In this document: piece by piece, positions 17,127 through 25,998 of the stretch
Layout: each line of letters begins with the position of its first letter
How positions within the stretch are numbered: position 1 is the stretch's first letter
Source: JBQTGK01 sp052400665
Lineage (GTDB): Bacteria > Bacteroidota > Bacteroidia > Bacteroidales > Marinifilaceae
Assembly (NCBI GenBank): GCA_052400665.1
Contig: JBQTGK010000003.1
Length of the DNA: 64,000 nt
Direction: 5' to 3' (one strand)
Program-made: the position numbers and the translations under genes
The notes under the pieces: model-generated
What the model saw: only the letters and a program-made list of their open reading frames with translations
Databases searched by the model: none
What the model was told of the DNA's origin: nothing

Positions 17127-20100
17127 GTAAATTTTATACACTTTTTAAATTCGAAATAAAATACTGGTTTAAAAATCCAGCTACCTATATTTATTCTGCA
17201 GTTCTTTTAATTATTGCCACTTTAATTATGGCTGGTAGTCTTGGGGTATTCGATAGCAATACAGCTACCATGGCATCGGTACGTCTGGCGAATTCGCCCA
17301 TTGCTTTACTCAATAGTTTTGGAATTTTAACCTTGGGGTATTTTTTGCTTCCATCCATTGTTGGCGGATCTATAAATCGTGATTTTAGCTCCGAAATGCA
17401 TTCCATTTTGTATTCGTATCCCTTTCGTAAATCTGAATACATTTTGGCAAAATTCGTAAGTTCTATTGTTATTACAATGGCAATATTTATGGTGTTTGGT
17501 TTAGGGTTTATCATAGCTCCTTTTTTGCCAGGTGTTAATCCTGAATTGCTAGGACCATTTCGTCCTTTAGCCTTTTTACAGATTTATGGCTTCGTTGTTT
17601 TACCTAACATTCTTCTTTTTGGTGCTATTGTGTTTGGCGTTATTACATTTACAAGAAATTTAGGTGCTGGTTTTATTACCATGATTATCTTGTTTATTGT
17701 ACAAGGCATGTCACAAAGATTAATGAGTGATTTAGATAGTAAAACGCTAGCTGCACTTCTCGATCCTTTTGGAGCCTCGGCAATGAAAAATGCAACCGAA
17801 TATTGGAATGTAGCCGAGCGTAATGCGAATTTATTACCCATGGGAGGATTGGTTTTAATAAACCGATTAATCTGGCTTTCTGTATCGGCTCTCTTATTTG
17901 CAGCTACTTATTACAAGTTTCAGTTCTCGCAACATGCTTTATCCTTTCGTTGGTTCTCAAAAAAAGGAGCCGTTGTTACTAAAGATAATTTCAATAATCT
18001 TAGGGATATAAATCTGCCTAAAGTAACTATCGACAATAGTTATAGCTCGAATTTGAAATTGATGTGGAGCATGTCGATTATGAACTTTAAGTACATTATA
18101 AAGTCAGTGCCTTTTATGGTAGTAGTCGCATTTGGTATTTTGTTTATGGTGTTTGCAAAAACAACCGTAATGAATATTATGGGAACAGCTACTTATCCTA
18201 CTACGTGGAAAATGTTGATGGTTCCCGGTTCTATGTTTCAATTGTTCCTTTTACTAATTACCTTTTTGTATTCGGGAATGCTTGTGCAACGCGAGCGACG
18301 TGCAAAAATGTTCGAATTGGTCGATGTAACTTGTACTCCTAATTGGGTGCAATACTTTTCTAAACTGATTGCTTTAGTTAAGGTGCAAATTCTCTTGTTA
18401 GGGGTTGTCATGTTCACTTGTATATGCCTTCAAATTATCGATGGTTACTATGTAATAGAACCTTTGCATTATATCTTGCAGTTGTTTGTGTTCTTGCTGC
18501 CTGTGTATATAGTATGGGCTGCTTTGTCTATGTTTGTACAGTCGTTAGTATCCAATTTTTATGTCGGATTTTTCATTTTATTTATATTTTTTATTGCGAG
18601 TCCTTTTATTAGTAAGATTGGAATCGAACAACAACTATTTAACTTTAATTCAGGACCAGGCACATTTTATTCCGACATGAACGGATACGGTAGGGCTATT
18701 CCTGCTTATCTTTTTTATCGCTTGTATTGGTTATTTTTTGCCTCTGTTTTATTAACCCTTGGCTTGGCAGTATGGCGCCGTGGTGTTCGCGAAACCATTA
18801 AAATACGCTTCCACAGAGCCAAAGAAAATCTTACTCGCACACTATACACTTCGCTTACTAGTAGTATTTTATGCTTTGTGCTTATTGGTGGCTATATTTA
18901 TTGGTTCGATAACGTGAAGCATGAGCATAAAACATCGAAACAATCGGAGCTTGATAAAGTAGAATGGGAGAAAAAATATTCCAAATATTACAATATTGCT
19001 CAACCTCGTATTACCGATGTTAAGGTAGATGTCGATTTGTATCCAAAAACGCACGATTTAAATGTTGATGGAAGATACATTGTAAAGAATAAAACAAATG
19101 AGGCAATAGATTCCATTCATGTAAACTATTCTTACAAGAAAACGACTGTTGACTTTTCGAGAACAGCCGACTTGGTGAGTGAGGATACCGTATTTCAGTA
19201 TAATATTTACCAGTTAGAAAAACCATTACTGCCTGGAGATTCAATGGAGATGCATTTTTCATTTCGCAATGAAAAAAATCATTTTTTAAGATACAATTCG
19301 CCTGTTTTAGCCAATGGAACGTTTTTTAATAATGGTAGTTTTCCTTCTTTTGGGTATTCTCATTCTGGGGAATTATCAGACAATACGGTGCGTAAAAAAT
19401 ACAATTTGCCCAAACGTGATCGTATGGCTCCGCCAACAGATACATTGGCACTGGGGAATACATATATTTCGGAATGTGCCGATTGGGTTAATTTTGAAAC
19501 TACGGTGAGTACATCTGCTGATCAAATAGCTATTGCGCCAGGTTATTTACAGAAAAAATGGATTGAAGGCGATAGAGCTTATTTCCATTATAAAATGGAT
19601 AAACCCATTCTTAATTTTTACGCCTGGGTATCTGGAAAATATGAAGTATTTCGCGATAAATACAAGGGCGTAAATATCGAGATTTATTACAATAAAGGGC
19701 ATGAGTATAACCTTGCCGATATGGATGATGCCTTAAAAGCTTCACTTAAATATTATGGCGAAAATTATAGCCCTTATCCTCACAAACAGATACGTATTAT
19801 TGAATTTCCTCGTACCATAGGAACTTTTGCACAGTCTTTTCCGAATACCATTCCTTTCTCAGAAGCCATTGGATTCATTGCTAAGGAGGACAAATCGGCT
19901 GAAGGTGCAGCAAGTTATGCCTATCAAGTAACTGCTCACGAAATGGCACATCAGTGGTGGGCTCATCAGGTTATTGGAGCAAATGTTCAAGGTGCTACTT
20001 TAATGTCGGAGAGTTTGGCTGAATATTCATCTATAAAAGTGATGGAAACGAAATATTCAAAGGCTAAAATTCGGAAGTACATGAAAGAAGAGCTTAACAG

Positions 20101-20821
20101 TTATCTTAGAGGAAGAGGTGGTGAAAGTGTGAAAGAACAACCGCTAATGTATAACGAGAATCAACAATACATACATTACAACAAAGGAGCTGTGGCTATG
20201 TATGCCATATCCGATTATATGGGACTCGATAATTTGAATAAAGCACTTAGCGAATACATCTCTAAGGTAGCTTACCAGGAGCCTCCCTATACCACTTCGC
20301 TCGAATTTGTCGATTTAATGCATCGTTATATGCCCGATTCTCTCGATTATGTGATTACGGATATGTTAGAGACCATTACATTATTCGATAATAAAGTAGA
20401 CAGTGCCTATGTTAGCAAAACTGAGGATGGCAAATACAAAGTCGATTTTATTGTTGAAGCAGAGAAATACAGAGTTATTCATACCGCAAAAGACAGTACA
20501 ACTAATTTAGAGACTGATGATGGAGCGCTTAGCATCTCTTTTAACACCAACAGTAAAAAAGAGGATAAAGAGTATGTGGATATGAACGACTGGATTGACC
20601 TCGCTATTTTTGTTGAAGACGAAAACAAAGTAGAGCAGGAAATCTTGTTTAAAAAAATTCACATTACCGCTAAAGAGAATAAGTTTTCTTTTGTTGTAGA
20701 TAAAAAACCCAGTAGCGTAGGAATTGATCCATATCATAAATTAATTGATAGAAAAACTTCCGATAATACTGAAAAAGTGAAGGAAAAAGTAGCTGTAGCT
20801 GATACTAAGAAAACAGTATAA
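17123..20821 (+). CDS. ABC-2-type permease fused to an M1-family metallopeptidase
   Basis: The protein has 1232 residues. Residues 1 to about 600 contain around twelve hydrophobic helices in two ABC-2-like blocks, with soluble loops between. The remainder is extracytoplasmic and holds an M1 aminopeptidase domain. Its zinc motif HEMAHQWW is at His939-Glu940-His943, with a downstream glutamate in SESLAEYSS (Glu963) as the third ligand candidate. A Tyr-containing segment and beta-rich tail follow. It pairs with the ATPase by a 4-nt overlap. Such permease-peptidase fusions occur in Bacteroidota and gammaproteobacteria; their substrate is not established. Coupled peptide cleavage and transport is an inference. 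Confidence 0.9.
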   Translation: MSKFYTLFKFEIKYWFKNPATYIYSAVLLIIATLIMAGSLGVFDSNTATMASVRLANSPIALLNSFGILTLGYFLLPSIVGGSINRDFSSEMHSILYSYPFRKSEYILAKFVSSIVITMAIFMVFGLGFIIAPFLPGVNPELLGPFRPLAFLQIYGFVVLPNILLFGAIVFGVITFTRNLGAGFITMIILFIVQGMSQRLMSDLDSKTLAALLDPFGASAMKNATEYWNVAERNANLLPMGGLVLINRLIWLSVSALLFAATYYKFQFSQHALSFRWFSKKGAVVTKDNFNNLRDINLPKVTIDNSYSSNLKLMWSMSIMNFKYIIKSVPFMVVVAFGILFMVFAKTTVMNIMGTATYPTTWKMLMVPGSMFQLFLLLITFLYSGMLVQRERRAKMFELVDVTCTPNWVQYFSKLIALVKVQILLLGVVMFTCICLQIIDGYYVIEPLHYILQLFVFLLPVYIVWAALSMFVQSLVSNFYVGFFILFIFFIASPFISKIGIEQQLFNFNSGPGTFYSDMNGYGRAIPAYLFYRLYWLFFASVLLTLGLAVWRRGVRETIKIRFHRAKENLTRTLYTSLTSSILCFVLIGGYIYWFDNVKHEHKTSKQSELDKVEWEKKYSKYYNIAQPRITDVKVDVDLYPKTHDLNVDGRYIVKNKTNEAIDSIHVNYSYKKTTVDFSRTADLVSEDTVFQYNIYQLEKPLLPGDSMEMHFSFRNEKNHFLRYNSPVLANGTFFNNGSFPSFGYSHSGELSDNTVRKKYNLPKRDRMAPPTDTLALGNTYISECADWVNFETTVSTSADQIAIAPGYLQKKWIEGDRAYFHYKMDKPILNFYAWVSGKYEVFRDKYKGVNIEIYYNKGHEYNLADMDDALKASLKYYGENYSPYPHKQIRIIEFPRTIGTFAQSFPNTIPFSEAIGFIAKEDKSAEGAASYAYQVTAHEMAHQWWAHQVIGANVQGATLMSESLAEYSSIKVMETKYSKAKIRKYMKEELNSYLRGRGGESVKEQPLMYNENQQYIHYNKGAVAMYAISDYMGLDNLNKALSEYISKVAYQEPPYTTSLEFVDLMHRYMPDSLDYVITDMLETITLFDNKVDSAYVSKTEDGKYKVDFIVEAEKYRVIHTAKDSTTNLETDDGALSISFNTNSKKEDKEYVDMNDWIDLAIFVEDENKVEQEILFKKIHITAKENKFSFVVDKKPSSVGIDPYHKLIDRKTSDNTEKVKEKVAVADTKKTV

Positions 20822-20842
20822 GTACAATTCAAATAGTTAGGA

Positions 20843-20882
20843 AAGGATGTCCGAATTAAATGTAAGGACATCCTTTTTTTTA
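20843..20882 (+). terminator. Strong intrinsic terminator
   Basis: Perfect 10-bp arms AAGGATGTCC (20843-20852) and GGACATCCTT (20866-20875), then a T-run. It ends the ABC operon and marks the left edge of the accessory island. Confidence 0.85.
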
Positions 20883-21009
20883 TGGATTAAAAAATAAATA
20901 GTGCGCTCAGATTTCTTAGAGTAACAGTTGTAATTTTGCGCAGAGTTTACGAACTGTTAAATGTGAAAATTTTCTCCTCTAGTTCATATTATCAGGTTAA
21001 AGTAATCTG

Positions 21010-21091
21010 TCCACTGCCACCACACGAGTCCTCTCGTGTGGTTTTGCTTTAGAAAAAAAGCCACACGAAGGGATGCGTGCCGCAGCGGGGA
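21010..21091. repeat. Hairpin-bearing interspersed repeat, copy A
   Basis: About 80 nt that recur at 25870-25951 with four mismatches. The core CACGAG-TCCT-CTCGTG forms a hairpin. Outer parts (CCACTGC near the left end, GCAGCGG near the right) are roughly complementary, giving a second, longer fold. The remaining sequence on either side (20883-21009 and 21092-21313) is AT-rich and holds no recognisable gene. It may be a REP/MITE-like element; no transposase lies beside it. Confidence 0.85.
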
Positions 21092-21313
21092 GAAGTCTAC
21101 TTTACTAGATAGCGATTATAGTTTTCATAAAAACAATAGTTTCGCTCCATTTATAGCTCGCAAAATAATTATTATATTTACAACAAAAATAAAAAAGCAA
21201 CTTTGCCTAAAGGAAATATATCGATAGTATGGGTAGGGTTACTGAATAGTTAGGGATATTAAAGATAAACATACTTCTGCTCATTTTAACCATTTAAGAA
21301 ATAAACTTATTTA

Positions 21314-24214
21314 ATGATTACATTTTTATACATCTTCACTTTAGTACTTGTTTTCATCCTTATAAAACTTATCATCGGATGGTATTTTAAAGCAAAAAAA
21401 GGTCGGTTCAGTCAGAATAGTAATTATATTTTCAAATATGCAATTGCTACATTATTTACAGCATTTTGCATTATTAATCCGTCAATAACACCACAGATAT
21501 TAAATTGGATAATAGAAATAGCAAATAAAACTTTCGAATTTGATTTACCTAAATTCAATACAGATATTGAAATTTATTCCATAGGAATTTATGGGATACT
21601 CTGTGTAACAGTTGTTTTTTTACTCAACATTGCTTTTAAAGCAAGAAACCAAAAAGCGATTCAAAACTATGTTACAAGACAAAATGGGAATGATGCAGAA
21701 AAAAAAGATTTAGCATTTCCAGAAGACAACTTTAAGGAATCTCCAATTTTTCACGAAAGGCTTAAAAACTATTTTGAATTAAAATACAAAAAGCAAGGAT
21801 TGACATTAAATGTGTCTACAAAAGATAATTTATTGTATGGGAAATATAATGAGGGGTTTAGGAACTACTTTATTGTAGCAAAATATCTCGATAATGAAAA
21901 TTTGGTTGATATTACTGCAACCCAACAACGAGAAACTTTAGAAGAACTGCAGAAATTAATAAAAAAGCTAAAACCCAAAGAGGACAAAATAGAATACTTG
22001 TATGACTACTATTATATTGCGAAGCACGCTAATTTTGAAAAATTGAGCATTAGTAATTTTTTCGCAAGAACTGAAGACACTATACTAAATGAACTCATAG
22101 ATTTTAGGTTATATCTTAAATCTCTAATTACAAAATACAACAATGAAAAAATATTTTCTGCTGTAGCAAAAAATACAGACAAGAAAACTTTATCTGAAAC
22201 ATTCATAATGCCCAGTTACTCACTGGAAGAAGAGAAATTTCCAAATTTGAATCTTGAAGCATATATTAAAGATTGGCTGATAAACTCTCCAGATCCTAAA
22301 CATTTAGTTTTGTTGGGAGATTACGGAATGGGAAAGACTTCTTTTCTTAAGTTTTTCTCAAAAGTAATGTCCGAAGAAATCCTTAATAAAGGTATCGTTT
22401 TTAGGTTTCCTGTTTTCATCTCATTAAACAACACTTCTCCTAGACATGGAGGTATCAAAAAGACACTTAGTGCTTTTGTAGCTGAGAATCTAGGTGTTGA
22501 CTATGAGTTATTTGAAATATTAATTCATAAAGGGAAAATCTTATTTCTTCTAGATGCTTTTGATGAAATGGGTTTTGTGGGGACTCACGAGGATAGGTTT
22601 AAGCAGATTAATGAAATTTGGAAACTAGCTTATAAGAATAATAAAATATTATTAGCAGGTAGATCTTCGTATTTTCCCTCTGATTTTGAATTAAGGCATA
22701 CGCTTAATATTATATCAAAAGAGGAAGAAGTAATTCAAACACAGCCATATTGTAGTAGTATTCGTTTATCCTTTTTAGATGATTCAAAAATAAAAGATTA
22801 CATATCTAAGTATTATAAACCAGAAAGAACAGAACAGTTATTTAATTGGATAATTAGCGCTCCAAGCATTTTAGAATTATGCAAAAGGCCATCTCTCATG
22901 CATATAATTCGAGAAATGCTTCCCAATCTGCATCGGAAAGATAGCAAGGAGATTCATAATCCAGGTGGGGCTATTGAGAAGTATGTAAATTATTGGATAA
23001 ACAGACAAGAGAGTAAAGAAATTCAATCAGCTATTCCAGACAGTAACAAAAAGCGAGAATTTATTAAATCTTTCTTTAGGCATATTGCAGTTCAGATTTT
23101 TATGTCTAAACAATATAAAATTAGTGCAGACTATATAAAAGATGAACTAAATAAATTTATAGAAATATATGAATTAAAAAATCTCTCAAAAAAATATCAA
23201 AAAGAAGGTTTTGAGAATGAGATTTTGACAGGGTATTTTATTGAATTAGATAATGACTACTTTCGATTTGTCCATAAATCTTTTTTCGAATATTTCGTAG
23301 CAAAGGAGATTATAAGCTTAATCAAGGATAGGAAGTTTAAATCGCAAATTCTATACGAAGATTGGTCTAACTCAATCGTCAGTTTTATATATGACGCAAT
23401 TCCGAACGAACACAAGGAGAATAAAAAAATTCCTGCGTTACTATTATTAGTGCAATGTAGTATTTTGAGCCATGTAAAAAACTCAACAACTAGATTTTTT
23501 CTAAAAAGGGGTGATACATTAATTGGATTCTTTTTTTTAGCATTTATAGTTGCAACAACTATATTATACTTTTACTATATCCCTTGGTCAATGACAGCAC
23601 TAATCCTATTATTATTACCATTTTTAATTCTGGTAATAATCCTATTAGGACTAATTATGGTTGGTAGTTCAAAATTAATTTCAAGTAATAGAAATGTGAA
23701 GTTTGTAATAAAAGCTTTTAAAATCGCTTTTATAAAAAAACAATTTGAATTAAAAGGAAACTTAGATATTGTACTACCTCTGCTTAAAAGGACTTCAGCT
23801 CCACATATACCTGTTGAAAATATTGAATTCTATCATGAGTCATTCAATAATTGTAAGTTTTACAGACTTAAAGATGTTACCTTTCATAGTTGTAAATTTC
23901 AAATACCTATTTTAAGTAGCTGCCATTTGTATAATGTCAACTTTAATAATTCAAAAATGGCTAGTATTGTTTTTGATAAATGTAGACTTACAGATGTTGA
24001 TTTCAGTAACTTAGATTTATCAAGGAATGATCAAAAATCTCAAATAAGTAAACATTTAATATCAAAAGCTGGAGAAACCCCATTGATGTATTTTAAAAAT
24101 TGCAAATTGGATATAAAAACAGTTGCTAATTTGAAGTTGTATATGAAATCTAAACAGTTAACAATCGGTAATGAAATTGATGGGAGTAAAGACTTTATTA
24201 GAAGTATTAAGTAG
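21314..24214 (+). CDS. Membrane-anchored NACHT-type STAND NTPase with pentapeptide-like repeats
   Basis: The protein has 966 residues. Three hydrophobic helices occupy about 1-110. A soluble domain (about 140-300), not recognised with certainty, precedes a NACHT-like NTPase: P-loop GDYGMGKT at 335-342 and Walker B LLDAFDEMG with Asp414 and Asp417-Glu418. A winged-helix/helical arm with VHKSFFEYFVAKEI, typical of NACHT proteins, follows. Two more hydrophobic helices lie at about 732-785, and residues about 836-905 contain pentapeptide-like units (FNNCKFYRLKDVTFHSCKF). Bacterial NACHT proteins act in anti-phage defence as ligand-sensing switches; membrane disruption as output is inference. The gene is unusually AT-rich and lies between repeat copy A and an attC-like hairpin. 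Confidence 0.8.
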   Translation: MITFLYIFTLVLVFILIKLIIGWYFKAKKGRFSQNSNYIFKYAIATLFTAFCIINPSITPQILNWIIEIANKTFEFDLPKFNTDIEIYSIGIYGILCVTVVFLLNIAFKARNQKAIQNYVTRQNGNDAEKKDLAFPEDNFKESPIFHERLKNYFELKYKKQGLTLNVSTKDNLLYGKYNEGFRNYFIVAKYLDNENLVDITATQQRETLEELQKLIKKLKPKEDKIEYLYDYYYIAKHANFEKLSISNFFARTEDTILNELIDFRLYLKSLITKYNNEKIFSAVAKNTDKKTLSETFIMPSYSLEEEKFPNLNLEAYIKDWLINSPDPKHLVLLGDYGMGKTSFLKFFSKVMSEEILNKGIVFRFPVFISLNNTSPRHGGIKKTLSAFVAENLGVDYELFEILIHKGKILFLLDAFDEMGFVGTHEDRFKQINEIWKLAYKNNKILLAGRSSYFPSDFELRHTLNIISKEEEVIQTQPYCSSIRLSFLDDSKIKDYISKYYKPERTEQLFNWIISAPSILELCKRPSLMHIIREMLPNLHRKDSKEIHNPGGAIEKYVNYWINRQESKEIQSAIPDSNKKREFIKSFFRHIAVQIFMSKQYKISADYIKDELNKFIEIYELKNLSKKYQKEGFENEILTGYFIELDNDYFRFVHKSFFEYFVAKEIISLIKDRKFKSQILYEDWSNSIVSFIYDAIPNEHKENKKIPALLLLVQCSILSHVKNSTTRFFLKRGDTLIGFFFLAFIVATTILYFYYIPWSMTALILLLLPFLILVIILLGLIMVGSSKLISSNRNVKFVIKAFKIAFIKKQFELKGNLDIVLPLLKRTSAPHIPVENIEFYHESFNNCKFYRLKDVTFHSCKFQIPILSSCHLYNVNFNNSKMASIVFDKCRLTDVDFSNLDLSRNDQKSQISKHLISKAGETPLMYFKNCKLDIKTVANLKLYMKSKQLTIGNEIDGSKDFIRSIK

Positions 24215-24225
24215 AAATAACATTC

Positions 24226-24305
24226 GCTAACAATGGCTCATAAATCATACTTTTTTGCCGCAGGCGCAACACAAAAAAGTACGCTTCATAGCCTAGCCGT
24301 TAGGT
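24226..24305 (+). repeat. attC-like imperfect inverted repeat (cassette boundary)
   Basis: The left end GCTAAC (24226-24231) and right end GTTAGGT (24299-24305) fit the integron R''/R' core pattern (…AAC and GTTRRRY). Between them, TACTTTTTTG (24248-24257) and CAAAAAAGTA (24272-24281) form a perfect 10-bp inner stem. Unpaired spacers lie between inner and outer arms, as in attC sites. It sits 11 nt after the NACHT gene and 19 nt before the helicase start. No integrase gene is in the window. Confidence 0.6.
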
Positions 24306-24324
24306 GGCATATAAAAAAACGAAC

Positions 24325-25863
24325 ATGAAAGTACTTTTGGCAGGACCAGGAACAGGTAAAACAACAAATATTCGTGGAATTATTGACCAAGAATATAGTA
24401 ATGCAAAATCAGTTTTAATATTGTCATTTACAAACGCAACGGTAAATGACCTTAATGATAGCTTTGAAACTTATGATAATGTTAGATGTAGAACATTGCA
24501 TAGTTATGCTATGTCTATAAATCCGATGGACAATTTCCATATTCTTCACCCAATAGAAATTAAGTCTTTGGAGAAACTATCTATTAAAATTGAAGTTGAT
24601 TTTAATACAATTTGTGAGCAACTTAGATGTACTACATTTTCAAATATGATTAGTACTTGTAGTTCATTCATTAAAAATAATCCTGTTTATATTCAAGATG
24701 TTATTGGCAAAATAGATTTATTAGTTGTTGATGAATTCCAAGATTTCAATGAAAGTGAACAAGAACTTGTTTTTGAATTAGCAAAGATTGCTAGTGAAAC
24801 AATAATACTTGGAGATGATGACCAGTCAATTTATGGATTCAAAGATGCTGACCCTGACGTATTAATATCTTTACATAATGATAAAAATGTTATAAATCTT
24901 GAGCACGAAAATAATTGCTATAGATGCCCTGACTGTATTGTTGATATTAGTTCAGCTCTAATAAAAGAAAATAAAAATCGAGTCGATAAACCTTGGAATA
25001 AAATAGGTAAAGATGGGAATCTATACATTGACCAAATACTTGATTGTGATGAAGTAAACATAGAAATACTTCAAAGAATAAATGCAATTAGAAAAACAAG
25101 TGAAGATTCAATTTTAATATTAAGCCCTGTTAAAAATCCTCTAATCTCAGTAATGGAATTTTTGACACAAAACGATATACCTATAGTCGATTTTATTGGG
25201 AATTCTATAAGCATTGATGAACTTCAAAGAATTTGGTTGTTAAGGTCTATTTATTCCAATCACAAGATATTAAACCTAATTTTTTATCACATAAATATTG
25301 GACTTATTGACCGAAAAGGATTTCAAACAATTATCAAGGAAGGGTTAGATTCCGACATTAATGGCGCTACTGTTATTGCAAAGTTATTAGAACTAAATAA
25401 AATAGAAGAACCATTTAAATCTTATCTATCAGTACCTCCTGCTCTTCCTGATTTTAATGAAAGTCACCCTGAGTTTTCAAATTTAGTAGAGTTAATTGAT
25501 GAAGATAATTTACTAGAATCAATTAGTAAACTTACCAAAGAACTAACTCCGCAAGCTGAATTCGAGCCAGATAAAGTAAATATTATGACAATACATAAAT
25601 CAAAAGGGCTTGGGGCAGACCATGTTTTTCTATTAGGTGCTGTACAGGGCATTGTTCCCAATTCAAAAAAGGGACTTGATACTATTGAAGCACAAAGAAG
25701 ATTACTTTTTGTAGCAATGACAAGAGCAAAAAAGTCATTACATATTATTTCTCAGGTAAATTGGACGGGACGCTTTGTTAACACTGTAAATAAAGATGAA
25801 TTTAAATACAATTGGAGAAAGAAAACCTATCAAGGGAGAATGTCAGAATTCATAAAAAAATAA
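24325..25863 (+). CDS. UvrD/PcrA-like superfamily 1 DNA helicase (short form)
   Basis: The ATG at 24325 is chosen because it is 4 residues ahead of the Walker A motif and the longer GTG start at 24304 lies inside the attC-like repeat. The protein has 512 residues, shorter than UvrD (about 720). Motifs: LLAGPGTGKTT (I), LSFTNATVNDL (Ia), VVDEFQDFNESE (II), LGDDDQSIYGF (III), MTIHKSKGLGADHVFLL (V) and RRLLFVAMTRAKKSLHI (VI). A cysteine pair (NCYRCPDC) follows motif III. Length and make-up resemble the stand-alone helicases of defence systems such as GajB, but no GajA-type nuclease is adjacent. It unwinds DNA using ATP; its role here is inferred to be defence. Confidence 0.88.
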   Translation: MKVLLAGPGTGKTTNIRGIIDQEYSNAKSVLILSFTNATVNDLNDSFETYDNVRCRTLHSYAMSINPMDNFHILHPIEIKSLEKLSIKIEVDFNTICEQLRCTTFSNMISTCSSFIKNNPVYIQDVIGKIDLLVVDEFQDFNESEQELVFELAKIASETIILGDDDQSIYGFKDADPDVLISLHNDKNVINLEHENNCYRCPDCIVDISSALIKENKNRVDKPWNKIGKDGNLYIDQILDCDEVNIEILQRINAIRKTSEDSILILSPVKNPLISVMEFLTQNDIPIVDFIGNSISIDELQRIWLLRSIYSNHKILNLIFYHINIGLIDRKGFQTIIKEGLDSDINGATVIAKLLELNKIEEPFKSYLSVPPALPDFNESHPEFSNLVELIDEDNLLESISKLTKELTPQAEFEPDKVNIMTIHKSKGLGADHVFLLGAVQGIVPNSKKGLDTIEAQRRLLFVAMTRAKKSLHIISQVNWTGRFVNTVNKDEFKYNWRKKTYQGRMSEFIKK

Positions 25864-25869
25864 AATGAA

Positions 25870-25951
25870 CCCACTGCTACCGCACGAGTCCTCTCGTGTG
25901 GTTTTGCTTTAGAAAAAAAGCCACACGAAGAGATGCGTGCGGCAGCGGGGG
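25870..25951. repeat. Hairpin-bearing interspersed repeat, copy B
   Basis: About 80 nt with four differences from copy A, in the same orientation and offset by 4860 nt. It starts 7 nt after the helicase stop and lies before the GIY-YIG gene. The mismatches at the outer arms partly keep pairing (a change to CTACCGCAC on the left accompanies GTGCGGCAG on the right), which hints that the fold is selected. Confidence 0.85.
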
Positions 25952-25998
25952 CTATGCTTATTGAATAGCTAGGCTTAATTTTAAAAAACTAAAACAGA

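Noticed and set aside
24304..24324. GTG start for the helicase
   Set aside because: The GTG lies inside the right end of the attC-like repeat; the ATG at 24325 directly precedes the conserved Walker A strand.
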